Source: Glycomyces lechevalierae (lineage in GTDB: Bacteria; Actinomycetota; Actinomycetes; Mycobacteriales; Micromonosporaceae). From it: a stretch of 64,000 bases of DNA. The stretch covers positions 1 to 64,000 of the forward strand of contig NZ_JAPZVQ010000004.1 in the NCBI RefSeq assembly GCF_027622945.1, read 5' to 3'. The notes under the pieces are model-generated. The model was not told where the DNA came from, did not search any database, and saw only the letters and a list, made by a program, of their open reading frames with translations. Positions 15,652 to 24,200 of this stretch are shown here, one piece after another (the stretch's first letter is position 1; the number at the start of each line of letters is the position of its first letter). The position numbers were made by a program, and so were the translations under genes.

Positions 15652-18255
15652 TCATCGGGCGTACCGCTCGCGGTACTCCTCGGACATGTCGTCGAGCTCC
15701 GAGGTGTACTCGTTGTACCGGGTCGTGTTGCCCGGCCCCAGGAACGCGCGGTAGGCCTTCAGCGCGTCGTCGAGGTCGTACCTCGGGCCGTTGAGCGGGT
15801 CGTCGCCCTTCTCGATCTCGTCGGGGGTCTTCAGCCGGAGGTCGCCGGTCCTGGGGTCCTCGACGACCAGGTTCGGGCTGAGCTCCGCCAGCTCTTTGAC
15901 CGTGCGCCCGGAGTCGGGGTCGCTGGTGAGGCCGTCGACGACGTTGTAGCCGACCATGACGTCGATGCGCTCCAGCGTCATCGGCCCGTCGCCCTTCCCG
16001 GGGGCGTCGACCCCGCCGAACGCCCAGCCTTGGGACTCGGTGACGTTCGGGCCCCACTTGCCGACCTCGAACGCCTCCTTGACGAGGACGTCCCAGCCGG
16101 CCTTGCCCGGCTTGAGGCCCGGGACGGTGGTCACGATCTCCTTGGCGATGGCGGCGCCGGCGCGCATCCACGCCGACTCCTGCTTGTTGGAGGCCGTGAC
16201 GCCCGCGGCGTCCTCGACGCCGTCGGCGTGGACGGCGTCGTACCCGGCCTGCAGGAAGCCGAGGAGCCGGCCGGTGCGCCGCGCATAGCCTTGGGCGCCT
16301 TCGCCGTCGTTGCCTCCGGGGAGGCCGAAGTCGGCGTGCCCGTCGTCGTCCCGCCAGCCCGGCATGTTGTAGCCGTCGAGGTAGATCTTGGCGTACACGG
16401 CCTCGCCGAGGGTGTTCGCGGCGTCCTTCGAGCCCATGACGAGTTCGAACATGCGGGCCCGGTCGGTCATGTTGAAGTACGCGCCGCGGTCGGCAGGGTC
16501 GATCGCCCAGTTGACGGCGGTGTCCCGCTCGACCATCTCCCCGTCGACCTCGATCTTGGCCTCGGGGTCGGCGAAGTAGTCGAGGAACGGGATGGTGGAG
16601 CTCGCGAGCGCCTTCGCGATGTGCGGGTTCGCCATGCCGATCGGGGCGTTGTCGAAGCCGTTCATCTTCCCGTAGCCGTCCGTGAAGAAGTCGAACGCCG
16701 ACTCCTTCCAGGCCCCGTTGACGTCGCCGCTGGTCATCGTGTTCATCACGGACGCATAGGATTCGGCGGCGTCGCGCTGGAGGAACGGGTCGGCGCCGTT
16801 GAGCGCGCCCGGGATCCAGTCGATGAGCTTGGCGGCGGCCTTGCCGTCGTCCTCCCAGTTGCGGCCGAACACGCCGCGCAGCAGGTGCTCGACGCTGTCG
16901 TCGCCGTAGACCGGGTGCTTCACCTGGCCCGTCAGGAGATCGGCGTTGAGCTCGCGGTCGCGCGTCGCGACCTCCATGACCCCGCCGATGACGTCGTCGA
17001 GCTTGTACATCTCCGTCGGGTGCAGCTTCGGGCCCCACTTCGAGGTGTCCACGATGTCCGCCACCGAGTACACGAGCGCGGTCGAGAACTCGCGTCCCGC
17101 CTTGAGGCCGCCGAGGTCGACCTGCTCGCCGTTGACGGTGACCTTCCGGCCCGTCGCGTCGAGCATCGGCGCGATGCCGGTGAGCATCTCGATGAGCGTC
17201 TTCGGGTGGCGCCCGAACTCCTCGCGGCCCGCGTAGAGATCGACGATCTTCCGCAGCGGGTCGGGCAGCCGGTTCGTGCCGCCGCCGACGGCCGGGTTCG
17301 ACAGGGCGATCAGGCCGCCGCCGAGCGCGGCGAGCGCGAACTGCTGGTCGTCCTTGGAGAATCCCGAGTCCGCGATGAGCCCGGCGATGTCGTACAGCCG
17401 CCCGGGCTCGCCGCCGTCGGTGGTGTCGAGAGCTCCATAGAGGACCTGCAGGAAGCCGAGTTCCCCGGCGGTGAGGTCGGCGTCGTCGAGGTCCTGGAGG
17501 TTCCCGGCGCGCTGGGCGACCATGAACAGGGTCTCGAGCTGCTCGCGCAGTTCGGGGGAGAGCGGTTCGCCGCTCTTGAGCGCGGCGTTGAGGGCGTCGA
17601 CGAGGTCCTGCCCGTCCTGGCCGGTGACCGGGAGCGCCATGTCGAGCCCGAAGACGTTGAAGCCCATCCAGGTCCCGACGCCGCCGGCCGCGAGGGCCCG
17701 CAGGTTCTCCGGGGTGGGGCCGCCCTTGAGCATCCCGCCGATGTCCGCGGCCTGGCCTTTGAACTTCTCGTAGAGGGCGTTGGCCTTCGCGTTCATCTCG
17801 GCGAGCTTGAGCTGCCCGGCGTACCCGGTCGCCTCGGCGGTGGCCTCGGTGCGTTCGGCCGGCGTGAGGTTCGGCGTGCCGCCGCCCACTTCGGACTCGC
17901 GGATGCCGAAGCTGTCGCCAACGGCCGCTTCCCATTCGGCGATGAGGGCGAGGCGCGCGGCCTTGAACTCGGTCACCCATGTGGCCCACTGGTTCGTGAC
18001 CATGGAGCCGTAGACGGCGCCCTGCATCGCGGTGTGGGCCGCGTTCTCGAACTTGCCGCCCTCGCGGGCGAGCGGAGCGGCCACGAGCTCGCTGAACTCG
18101 ACGGCGGAGGTGCGCATCTGGGCGACGACCTCGGTGCCGCGGCCGATGATGCGGCCGCCGTGGGCCTGGATGTAGCCGGACTCCTCGGCGAGCGCGCCTT
18201 CGTCGGCCTTGGTGTCGGGCGGGTCGAAGCTGCCCGCTGTCGGAATGGTCGCCAT
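15652..18255 (-). CDS. 867-aa helical protein of the type VII locus, function unknown
   Basis: The N-terminal region of about 130 residues is helical and WXG-like in flavour (SGYIQAHGGRIIGRGTEVVAQM, TNQWATWVTEFKAARLALIAEW). A long soluble, acidic, mostly helical body with no signal peptide or membrane segment follows. I recognise no toxin nuclease, protease or deaminase motif at the C-terminus. Its position 16 bases after a small helical protein and divergent from the WXG100 pair suggests a large ESX substrate or accessory protein; this rests on context alone. Start ATG 18255. Confidence 0.8.
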   Translation of the reverse strand: MATIPTAGSFDPPDTKADEGALAEESGYIQAHGGRIIGRGTEVVAQMRTSAVEFSELVAAPLAREGGKFENAAHTAMQGAVYGSMVTNQWATWVTEFKAARLALIAEWEAAVGDSFGIRESEVGGGTPNLTPAERTEATAEATGYAGQLKLAEMNAKANALYEKFKGQAADIGGMLKGGPTPENLRALAAGGVGTWMGFNVFGLDMALPVTGQDGQDLVDALNAALKSGEPLSPELREQLETLFMVAQRAGNLQDLDDADLTAGELGFLQVLYGALDTTDGGEPGRLYDIAGLIADSGFSKDDQQFALAALGGGLIALSNPAVGGGTNRLPDPLRKIVDLYAGREEFGRHPKTLIEMLTGIAPMLDATGRKVTVNGEQVDLGGLKAGREFSTALVYSVADIVDTSKWGPKLHPTEMYKLDDVIGGVMEVATRDRELNADLLTGQVKHPVYGDDSVEHLLRGVFGRNWEDDGKAAAKLIDWIPGALNGADPFLQRDAAESYASVMNTMTSGDVNGAWKESAFDFFTDGYGKMNGFDNAPIGMANPHIAKALASSTIPFLDYFADPEAKIEVDGEMVERDTAVNWAIDPADRGAYFNMTDRARMFELVMGSKDAANTLGEAVYAKIYLDGYNMPGWRDDDGHADFGLPGGNDGEGAQGYARRTGRLLGFLQAGYDAVHADGVEDAAGVTASNKQESAWMRAGAAIAKEIVTTVPGLKPGKAGWDVLVKEAFEVGKWGPNVTESQGWAFGGVDAPGKGDGPMTLERIDVMVGYNVVDGLTSDPDSGRTVKELAELSPNLVVEDPRTGDLRLKTPDEIEKGDDPLNGPRYDLDDALKAYRAFLGPGNTTRYNEYTSELDDMSEEYRERYAR

Positions 18256-18271
18256 GGCTGGCCGTCCTCTG

Positions 18272-18604
18272 TCAGTTCGCGGAGATGCCCGCGGGGGAGG
18301 GGCGGGGGGCGGGGATGTCGACGGTGCCGGCGTTCTCGCCGTCCGTCGAGACGCCGTCGGAGACGGAGAGGACCGTGGTGCCGCCGACGCTCTCGCCGTG
18401 CGCCGCAGTGGCGTTGAGGTCGGTCGCCCAGGTCTCGCCGAACTGCTCGTACCCGGCGGTCACCTCGGGCTCGCCGGCGGCGCCGACGCAGCGGCCGACC
18501 GATCCCATGAGATCGGAGCGGAGCGTCCGGTAGCTCTCGGCGAGCGTCATCGTCTCGGCGCCCGAAGCGCTCGCGGGATTGGGGTTGGTGCCGAACTCAT
18601 CCAT
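18272..18604 (-). CDS. Small helical protein of the type VII locus
   Basis: This 110-aa protein has a helical first two-thirds (LAESYRTLRSDLMGSVGRCVGA and YEQFGETWATDLN, with an F-G-x-x-W) and an unstructured Pro/Ser-rich tail. Size and layout are reminiscent of ESX-associated EspC/DUF2580-type secreted proteins, but no signature is clear enough to name it. It is the first gene of the leftward arm; ATG 18604. Confidence 0.65.
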   Translation of the reverse strand: MDEFGTNPNPASASGAETMTLAESYRTLRSDLMGSVGRCVGAAGEPEVTAGYEQFGETWATDLNATAAHGESVGGTTVLSVSDGVSTDGENAGTVDIPAPRPSPAGISAN

Positions 18605-18639
18605 CGGTCCTCCAGGGGGTGCGGACTCGGATTGGCGTC

Positions 18640-18668
18640 AGCGTACCGAAACCCGGTGAGGATTGGAA
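18640..18668 (-). promoter_or_regulatory. Candidate promoter of the leftward type VII arm
   Basis: On the minus strand TTCCAA (18663-18668) and TACGCT (18640-18645) are separated by 17 bases. The -10 matches TANNNT, and it lies 36 bases before the ATG of the 110-aa protein. The -35 is weak. Confidence 0.4.
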
Positions 18669-18696
18669 TAACATCGAGTGAACTGTCTTCATTGCG

Positions 18697-18733
18697 GCGC
18701 AACGGAAGTGGCGAAATGATCTTGCTGTTGCGC
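18697..18733. promoter_or_regulatory. Inverted repeat in the divergent type VII promoter region
   Basis: GCGCAAC (18697-18703) and GTTGCGC (18727-18733) are exact inverted repeats 23 bases apart, midway between the two divergent arms. It is a possible operator co-regulating both; no regulator gene is adjacent. Confidence 0.4.
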
Positions 18734-18855
18734 GGCGGCACCGGCGAGTCCTGAGTGGTTCCTTCCGCCCTTTACTTTCGCTTCACCACCGTGTCAACAT
18801 GAACCGATACGCTCCCCTGCGCACGGGCCGTCCAACACTCCTTAGGAGGCACCCC

Positions 18856-19206
18856 ATGGCCGGAATCGGAACGGAATTCGGGCTCACCACCGCCAACGCC
18901 CTCACCACCAGCGCCAACAACCACGGCATCTCGGTCGAGAGCCTCACCGGCGACCTGCAGTCCCTCATCGCCGAGATGGAGGCCGACGTCGACGCCCAGC
19001 AGGGCGAGTCGCTCGCCGCTTTCCAGCGGGCCAAGGCCGCGTTCATCGAGTCCTACAACGACATGGCCGGCAAGTACGGCCTCAGCGCCCTCGCGCAGGG
19101 CGCCACCAGCGACGACGGCTTCACCACCGACGACCAGAACGTCGGCGGCTACACCGGCGCCGAAGGCAACCTGCCCGGCATCAAGCCGATCACGATCCAG
19201 ATCTAG
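18856..19206 (+). CDS. WXG100-like protein with degenerate WXG turn and YxxxE tail
   Basis: This 116-aa protein has two predicted helices flanking a turn that reads QQG (residues 48-50) where canonical family members have WxG. The tail contains YTGAE at 99-103, matching the YxxxD/E export signal found on one partner of ESX heterodimers. AGGAGG lies upstream of ATG 18856. The next gene carries the intact WxG turn and lacks YxxxD/E, so the two probably form the secreted heterodimer, with this protein carrying the signal. Confidence 0.75.
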   Translation: MAGIGTEFGLTTANALTTSANNHGISVESLTGDLQSLIAEMEADVDAQQGESLAAFQRAKAAFIESYNDMAGKYGLSALAQGATSDDGFTTDDQNVGGYTGAEGNLPGIKPITIQI

Positions 19207-19221
19207 AAGGGACACTCCAAC

Positions 19222-19524
19222 ATGCCCGGTTCAGGATTCGAGCTCTACGGCAACGTCGGCAACCTGCAGGACCTCGCCGGCGTCCAGCACACCTACCGCG
19301 GTCGCTTCGAGGCCATCCTCGGCGAGATCAAGAGCCACGTCGCCACTGTCCAAGGGCAGTGGGTCGGCGCCGGCACCGACGGCTTCGGCACCTTCAACAC
19401 CACCTCCGAAGGCGAGTTCACCGAGATCCAGGCCGCCTTCAACAAGCTCGCCACCGCCACCGAGGACTCCGCCACCAACTGGTCGAGCGCCATGACCCGC
19501 ATCAACTCCCGGTGGGGCGGGTGA
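19222..19524 (+). CDS. WXG100-family protein (EsxA/EsxB-like)
   Basis: This 100-aa protein has helix-turn-helix architecture with the WVG turn at residues 47-49 (QGQWVGAGTDGF) and the length typical of the family. A final NWSSAMTRINSRW segment follows, with no YxxxD/E motif. It is likely exported as a dimer with the preceding protein through the EccC/EccD machinery downstream. Its stop overlaps the GTG start of the next gene (GTGA). Confidence 0.88.
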   Translation: MPGSGFELYGNVGNLQDLAGVQHTYRGRFEAILGEIKSHVATVQGQWVGAGTDGFGTFNTTSEGEFTEIQAAFNKLATATEDSATNWSSAMTRINSRWGG

Positions 19525-19871
19525 CCTCGACCCACCCCGACACCCCGGCGAGGCCCGCCGAACCCGGCACCGACCTCGCCCCGATGGCCATGCGGCGCAC
19601 CGGACAGAGCGAACGCTACGTCCTCCAGGCCGCCGCCCTGCGCCGCCGCCAGCTCCGCGCCGCCGTCCTCTACGGCTCCGCGCGGAGCTGGCGCCAGCGC
19701 CAGCCCCTGTGGCCCGCCGCCCTCATCGGCGCCATCGCCGTCGCCCTCGTCGTGGCCGCCTTCGCCGTCGCCAACGCCTTCGAGAAGCAGCAACAGCGCG
19801 AAGCCGAAGAAGAAGCCGAACGCGCCGCCTTGAGCGCGCCGCCCGCCGCCGTCCAGATCCACCGCCCCTAG
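19521..19871 (+). CDS. Small single-pass membrane protein of the type VII locus
   Basis: This 116-aa protein starts at a GTG overlapping the previous stop. It has a basic cytoplasmic part (RRTGQSERYVLQAAALRRRQLRAAVL), one transmembrane helix at about residues 66-87 (LWPAALIGAIAVALVVAAFAVA), and a charged coiled-coil-like tail rich in Glu and Gln. It has the basic-head/single-helix layout of an EccB N-terminus but lacks the large EccB periplasmic domain. Whether it substitutes for a core ESX component is unknown. Confidence 0.7.
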   Translation: MTSTHPDTPARPAEPGTDLAPMAMRRTGQSERYVLQAAALRRRQLRAAVLYGSARSWRQRQPLWPAALIGAIAVALVVAAFAVANAFEKQQQREAEEEAERAALSAPPAAVQIHRP

Positions 19872-19900
19872 ACTCCACCGCCTCTAGAAATGGGCCCGCC

Positions 19901-21232
19901 TTGCCCGGTCGATACAGCACCGTCACCGTCGTCGGCCCCCGCGCCACCCGCGACCTCGCGCTCCCCGACGACCTGCCCGTCGCCGAACTCCTTCCGCAGC
20001 TCCTGCGGCACACCGGACCCGAGGAACCCGACGAGGACGGCACCGGCTGGGCACTGTCCACCATCGACGGCTCCACCTTCGCGCCCGCCGACACCCTCGC
20101 GGCCCATCCCGTCGCCGACGGCGGCGTGCTCCTCCTCCGCGACGCCACCGCCACCGCCCTCCCCGACACCGTCGAAGACGTCCGCGACGCCGTCGAGGAC
20201 GCGATCGACGCCTCCGGCGCGCGCTGGGACCCCGGCACTGGCCGCCTCCTCGCCATCGGCACCGCCGGCCTCCTCGTCGCCGCCGCCGCGTTCAGCCCCG
20301 GCGCGGACGCCGCGATCCTCCTCACCGGCGGCCTCGTCGGCCTCCTCGCCGTCCTCATGGCCTGGTGGTCGGCCCGCCAGCACGACCTCATGACCCACCT
20401 CGCCCTCACCGGCGGCGCCCTCTGGGCCGGCCGCGTCGGCTACACCGCGGTCGACGTCCTCGCCCCCGACGGCGGCGCCCACCCCGCCACGCGCCTCATC
20501 GGCGCCGGCCTCGCCGCCCTCGTCCTCATCGTCGCCGCCCGTGCCGGCGCTCGCCTCGCCACCGCCTACGCCGTCGGCATCGCCTGCGCACTCGCCTTGG
20601 CCGCCTTCGCATGGGCGCTCTGGGCCCACATGGGACTCACCGCCGTCCGCTCCCAGACCCTCATCATCCTCATCGGACTGTTCGCGCTCGCCCTCGTGCC
20701 CCGCCTCGCCATGGCCTCCGCCGGGCTCTTCGCCCTCGACCGCGACGTCCGCTCCGGCGAACCCACCACCGACGTGCACCTCGCCCGCCGCCTCGAAGCC
20801 ACCGACGCCCGCCTCACCGGCGCCGTCGCCGGCCTCGCCGCGATCACCGCCGCGACCGCCGCGCTCCTCTCCGCGAACGCCGACACCTGGGCCGCGCTCA
20901 TGGGCACCGGCGCCGCGCTCGCCCTCCTCACCCGCTCCCGCATCTTCGAACTCGTCCGGCACGTCGCCCCGCTGCGCCTCACCGGCATGGCCGCACTCGC
21001 CTGGGCTGCATGGCGATGGATCGACCACTCCGCACCGCTCCAGGCCTGGCTTCCGGCGCTGGCGGTGCTGGCCGGGCTCGCGTACGTGTCCGTCGCGTCG
21101 GTGTCGCGCTCGGCCGTGTCGGCCGCGTGGTGGCGGCGGGTCGTGGCCGTCGCGGAGACGATCCTGGTGGCGGCGATGATCGTCCTGGCCGGGCACCTGG
21201 CGGGCCTGTACGCGATGGTCGCGGGGATCTGA
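19901..21232 (+). CDS. eccD: EccD-like type VII secretion integral membrane protein
   Basis: This 443-aa protein has an N-terminal ubiquitin/YukD-like domain at about residues 1-85 (YSTVTVVGPRATRDLALPDDLPVAELLPQLL) followed by about eleven hydrophobic segments, the hallmark of EccD, the channel-forming subunit of ESX systems. The only start that keeps the YukD domain without a long unrelated leader is TTG 19901; a weak GGG precedes it. It sits one base from eccC and is clearly co-translated. Confidence 0.88.
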   Translation: MPGRYSTVTVVGPRATRDLALPDDLPVAELLPQLLRHTGPEEPDEDGTGWALSTIDGSTFAPADTLAAHPVADGGVLLLRDATATALPDTVEDVRDAVEDAIDASGARWDPGTGRLLAIGTAGLLVAAAAFSPGADAAILLTGGLVGLLAVLMAWWSARQHDLMTHLALTGGALWAGRVGYTAVDVLAPDGGAHPATRLIGAGLAALVLIVAARAGARLATAYAVGIACALALAAFAWALWAHMGLTAVRSQTLIILIGLFALALVPRLAMASAGLFALDRDVRSGEPTTDVHLARRLEATDARLTGAVAGLAAITAATAALLSANADTWAALMGTGAALALLTRSRIFELVRHVAPLRLTGMAALAWAAWRWIDHSAPLQAWLPALAVLAGLAYVSVASVSRSAVSAAWWRRVVAVAETILVAAMIVLAGHLAGLYAMVAGI

Positions 21233-21233
21233 C

Positions 21234-24200
21234 ATGGGCACCGACGTCGTCCGCCGCCCCGCGCGCCGCCCCGCCCCCGAGGTCTCCCACGAGCCCATCA
21301 CGCTCGCTTCGCCTCCGGCCCTGGGCGATCCGCCTTCGGCGGCGATGGGCGCGCCGATGCTCATGATGCCGCTCATGTCCGGTTCGGGCGCGATGATCAT
21401 GGTCCTGTCGAACCTGCAGCGGCCCCTGTACGCCACGGCGGGCCTGCTGATGCTCGTCGCGAGCGTCGTCATGGGCATCGTGCTGTTCGCCGCGATGCGT
21501 TCGGGTCCAAGGCGGAAGCTCCGGCAGGAGCGCGAGCGCTACCTCGACTACCTGGAGGACGCCCGGCACGCGATCCGCGAGGCCGTGAAGGCGCAGCGCG
21601 ACCACGCGGCCCGCCGCCACCCGCACCCCGGCCTCCTCCTGGGCCTCGCCTGCGACCCGGGCCGCCGGTGGGAGCGGCGCGGCACGGACGCCGACCTTCT
21701 CACGGTCCGTTGCGGACTCGCGGCGGTCCCGCTCAGCCGCTCGCTCTCCCTGCGGATCGACGAGCAGAACCCGCTCACCGTCTACGACCCGGTGTGCCAG
21801 TCGGGCGCCGAAGAGCTGGTGGACCAGTACGCGCGCCTCGCCGACCAGCCGCTCGCGCTCGACCTCGGCGAGGTCGGCGACACCGCCATCGTCGGCGGGT
21901 ACGCGCACGCCCGCGCGACCGCCCAGGCGATGCTGGCCCAGCTCGCGGTCCTCGTCGCCCCGGAGGACCTGCGCGTCGCGATCGTCGCCCACCCCACGGT
22001 CGCTCCCGAGTGGACGAAACTCTCGTGGCTGCCGCACCTCCTCGCCGACCCCGCGGACAGCGAAGCGCCCGTTCCTCTCATCTGTGCGACCACGGCCGAA
22101 CTCGGCGAACTCCTCAGCGACGACCTCGCCGTCCGCGCCGCCGAACTGCGCCGCCGCCGCGGCGGCCCGCCCGGTCCCGGCTCGCGCCGCCTGCTCGTCA
22201 TCGTCGACGGCGAACACCAGGTCTCCCTGCCCGGCCTCTTGGCGGACTATGAGGCCCCGCAACTCCTCGGCGTCCACATCTGGACCCTCGTGGCCGAGCA
22301 GCGCCAGGAACCCGAGCACACTGCCGCGCGCATCAAAGTGGACGCCGACACCGTCTCGGTCACCCGCGTGGAGCGCAGCGACGGCGGCGTCGCCGAGACC
22401 ACCGCGACCGGACGGCCCGATCGGCTCGACCCGGCCGACCTGGCCGCGATCGCGCGGGCCTTGAGCCCGTGGCGGCTCGCGCTCGACGACGTCTCGCGCG
22501 CGCTCTCTGGCGTGCACGGACTCGCGGACATCCTCGGTGTCGCCGATCCGGCCGAAGTGGACTGGAAGCGCACCTGGGCCCCGCGCGAGGAGTCGGCGCT
22601 GCTGCGCGTCCCGTTCGCCGTCGACGCGGACGGCCGCCCGGTCGAACTGGACCTCAAGGAGTCCGCGCTCGGCGGCATGGGCCCGCACGGCCTCATCGTG
22701 GGCGCCACCGGCTCCGGCAAGTCCGAGGCCCTGCGCACCCTCGTCGCCGCGCTCGCGGTGCGTCACCCGCCCGAACGGCTCGCACTGCTCACTGTGGACT
22801 TCAAGGGCGGCGCCACGTTCGCCGACTGCGACGACCTGCCGCACAACGCGGGCGCGATCACGAACCTCGCAGACGACCTCGGGCTCGTCGACCGGTTCGC
22901 CGAAGCCCTGTACGGCGAGATGAGCCGCCGCCAGCAGCTCCTCAAGGACGCCGGGAACCTCCCGAACGTGCACGCCTACGCCAAACTGCGGCAACAGCAT
23001 CCGGACCTCGAGCCGCTGCCGCACCTGCTCGTCATCATCGACGAGTTCTCCGAACTGCTCACCGCCAAGCCCGACTTCTCGGACCTGTTCGTCGCGGTCG
23101 GCCGCATCGGCCGCTCCATCGGCGTGCACCTGCTGCTCGCCACGCAGCGGCTCGAGTCGGCGCACCTGCGCGGCCTCGAATCGCACCTGTCGTACCGAAT
23201 CGGCCTGCGCACCTTCTCCGAAGCCGAGAGCCGCGAGGCGATCGGCGTGCCCGACGCCTACCGCCTCCCGCCCGAGCCCGGCTCCGGATACCTCAAAGTG
23301 GACACCACGATCTTCACGAGGTTCAAGGCCGCCATGGTCTCCGGCCGGTACACGCCGCCGCGCGAGGAATCCGAGCACACCCTTCCCGTGCTCCCGTGGC
23401 CCGTCCCGCCGGTGGTGAACATGCTCGACACTCTGGCGGGCAGGGCGGCCGCGCGCGGCACGGGGGAGCTGCCGGACGCCGAGCACAGCGTCCTGCGCGT
23501 CCTCGTCGCCTCCCTCGCGGCCGCGACGGCGACCGAGGGCATCGACCGCGTCCGCCCCGTGTGGCTCCCGCCGCTCCCGGAGGCGCTGCCGCTCAACCGC
23601 ATCGACATGGATCCGGCACCCCTCGACGGCACGGTCAAAGCGGTGCTCGGACTCCTCGACCACCCGCGCGAGCAGCGTCAGGGCCCGCTCGAATGGGACC
23701 TCTCGGGGGCCGACGCCAACCTCGTCGTACTCGGCGCGCCCGGCACCGGCAAGTCCACGCTCCTGCGCACCCTCATCGCGAGCCTCGCCCTCCGCTACCC
23801 GCCGAACGCCCTGGCCGCCTTCGCGATCGACTACGGCGGCGGCGCGCTCGGCGGCCTCACCCGGCTCCCGCACGTCGCCGTCGCTGCCGGCCGGGCCGAA
23901 CCCGAACTCGTGGCCCGCACCCTCGCCGAGGTCCGCTCGCTCCTCGACGCCCGCGAGACCCTGATGCGCCGCAAAGGCATCGACTCGGCGGCCGGTCTGC
24001 GACGCGCCGCGACCGAAGGCGGTGTCGACGTGCCGGGCGACATCGTGCTCGCCATCGACGGCTGGGGTGGCCTCACCGAAGCCAACGAAGACGCCAACGA
24101 CCTGCTCATGGAGATCGCCTCGCGCGGACCCGCGCTCGGCGTCCACACGGTGCTCACCGCCGTGAACTCCACGCAGGTGCGCGCCCGCCTCGCCGCGTCG

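Noticed and set aside
14888-17989. 1033-codon frame on the minus strand covering the beta-trefoil gene and most of the 867-aa gene
   Set aside because: Only its last 231 codons (the beta-trefoil protein from GTG 15583) look like protein. The rest is an Arg/Pro-rich shadow of the 867-aa gene in another frame.
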